Positions 32,383 to 33,354 of a stretch of DNA of 33,354 nt are shown here, piece after piece. The position numbers were made by a program, and so were the translations under genes. Origin of the DNA: Clostridiales bacterium UBA1234. Lineage in GTDB: Bacteria; Bacillota; Clostridia; TANB77; UBA1234. The stretch lies in assembly GCA_002308995.1 (NCBI GenBank), contig DBWQ01000018.1:1-33354 (forward strand). Reading direction: 5' to 3'. How positions within the stretch are numbered: position 1 is the stretch's first letter; each line of letters opens with the position of its first letter. Under the pieces are notes generated by a model that had not been told where the DNA came from, searched no databases, and saw only the letters and a list, made by a program, of their open reading frames with translations.

Positions 32383-33090
32383 ATGATAATAAAAAAAACA
32401 AAGATAGAAAACATCCCTTCAGTGATTTGGGGAGAACAAAGTAAGAAACTCATCATTGCCGTACATGGCAATATGTCTCATAAAGAAGATGATGTGATTA
32501 AAATGTTGGCAGAGCATGCAAGCAAAAAAAGGTATCAGGTACTTAGCTTTGATTTGCCAGAGCATGGAGATAGAAAGGAAGATACTGCTTATTTGTGTAA
32601 GCCACAAAACTGTGTGAGTGATTTAACAAAAATCTTAAATTATGCTAAACAAAACTATGAAGAAATTAGCCTATGGGCATGTAGTATGGGAGCTTATTTT
32701 AGCTTACTTGCCTATGCTAATGAAGAACTTAAAGAATGCTATTTCTTGTCACCAGTTATTAACATGAAAGTTATCATCGATAACATGATGATGTGGAGTA
32801 ATGTTACAGAAGAAGTACTAAAAGAAAAACAAGAAATCCAAACAAACTTTGGACCAACATTATACTATGATTATTACGAGTACGTAAAAGAGCATCCTAT
32901 TACCAACTGGAATCATAAAACTAGTATCTTATATGGAGATAAGGATAATATGCAAGAGCAAGAATTAATAGAAGCGTTTTCTCAGCAATTTGCATGTCAG
33001 CTAACCATCATAAAAGAAGGAGAACATTACTTTCATACCAAAGAACAACTTGATGCCTATCAAAAATGGTTAGAAGAATGTATCAAATAA
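32383..33090 (+). CDS. Alpha/beta hydrolase
   Basis: 235 residues of serine hydrolase fold. Visible features are the oxyanion HGN after strand 3 (AVHGNMSH), FDLPEHGDR, the nucleophile elbow LWACSMGAYF with S101 (first Gly of GxSxG replaced by Ala-Cys), the Asp in LYGDKDN (D186) and the His in EGEHYFH (H215). The triad seems complete, so it is probably active on an ester or similar bond; the substrate is unknown. RBS AAAGGAG. Confidence 0.83.
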   Translation: MIIKKTKIENIPSVIWGEQSKKLIIAVHGNMSHKEDDVIKMLAEHASKKRYQVLSFDLPEHGDRKEDTAYLCKPQNCVSDLTKILNYAKQNYEEISLWACSMGAYFSLLAYANEELKECYFLSPVINMKVIIDNMMMWSNVTEEVLKEKQEIQTNFGPTLYYDYYEYVKEHPITNWNHKTSILYGDKDNMQEQELIEAFSQQFACQLTIIKEGEHYFHTKEQLDAYQKWLEECIK

Positions 33091-33115
33091 ATATGATTCA
33101 AGTAGAGGTGATGAG

Positions 33116-33354
33116 ATGGAACTTTTAGATGTCTATAATGCAAACGGCAAAAAAACAGGGGAAGTAGTTGAAAGAGGTACTCCAAAATCTATGTTTAAAG
33201 AAGGAGAACGAATTGCCGTTGCCATCATTTATATTGAAAATAGTCAAAACGAGTTTTTAATTCAAAAAACTTCAGCACAAAAAGGAGGTCATTATTCCTC
33301 TACTGGTGGCCATGTGTGGCATGATGAAGAACCAATCGAAACTATCAAGCGAGA
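33116..33354 (+). CDS. Nudix hydrolase-like protein, cut by the window end
   Basis: 79 residues visible, starting MELLDVYNANGKKTGEVVERG. The N-terminal pattern of IPP-isomerase-like Nudix proteins (D-V-x-x-x-x-G-x-x-x-G-x-x-x-R-G, and later GGHYSSTGGHV) is clear, and the Nudix box begins in the last residues (GGHVWHDEE) but is not complete. ATG 33116 lies seven bases after AGAGGTG; an ATG at 33111 is in another frame. Last gene of the sua5 run. Confidence 0.8.
   Translation, partial: MELLDVYNANGKKTGEVVERGTPKSMFKEGERIAVAIIYIENSQNEFLIQKTSAQKGGHYSSTGGHVWHDEEPIETIKR

Overview
The window looks like chromosome of an AT-rich, low-GC Gram-positive bacterium (Firmicutes, probably an uncultured Clostridia-like gut lineage). 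The grounds are the Firmicutes-type S10-spc gene order, strong AGGAGG ribosome binding sites, sigma-A-like TTGACA/TATAAT promoters, MurT/GatD, zinc-type S14 and adenylate kinase, and a Zn_peptidase_2 (YugP) protein. Arginine is mostly AGA and UGA is used as a stop. The lineage call is inference; no rRNA is present.

Layout. (1) 1-11137: S10-spc ribosomal protein operon rpsJ-rplC-rplD-rplW-rplB-rpsS-rplV-rpsC-rplP-rpmC-rpsQ-rplN-rplX-rplE-rpsZ-rpsH-rplF-rplR-rpsE-rplO-secY. It lacks rpmD and has hairpins in several gaps, including two related ~124-bp inverted-repeat elements whose arms differ in sequence but stay self-complementary. (2) 11138-14270: terminators, an antisense small membrane protein, adk with its own promoter, a nucleosidase-like protein and a metallophosphoesterase. 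(3) 14295-16592: a palindrome-rich gap, then murT-gatD. (4) 16599-19802: three consecutive sigma-70-family genes on the minus strand. (5) 19895-23720: Ca2+-type P-ATPase, YugP-like peptidase, small HNH protein. (6) 23771-25238: tRNA-Leu(UAG), a DUF1653 remnant and a secreted cell-wall peptidase. (7) 25373-33354: two paralogous lipoproteins, an aldo-keto reductase with Fe-S clusters, a YgjV-like membrane protein, a HAD hydrolase, then Sua5, an ASCH-GNAT fusion, a methyltransferase, an alpha/beta hydrolase and a partial Nudix protein in one apparent operon.

Main observation. Three genes (gatD, the NlpC/P60-like peptidase and the YgjV-like gene) are broken by four +1 shifts. All four are at an in-frame CGG codon, where skipping the C and reading the next triplet as GGN (Gly) restores the conserved protein. 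By eye, no ordinary gene in the window has any other in-frame CGG. The remaining 15 in-frame CGG codons, read normally as Arg, lie in only five genes: the three sigma factors, the metallophosphoesterase and the HNH protein. This suggests either a lineage-specific +1 frameshift at a rare or hungry CGG codon, possibly coupled to gene regulation, or a systematic sequencing or assembly artefact. Sequence alone cannot separate these.
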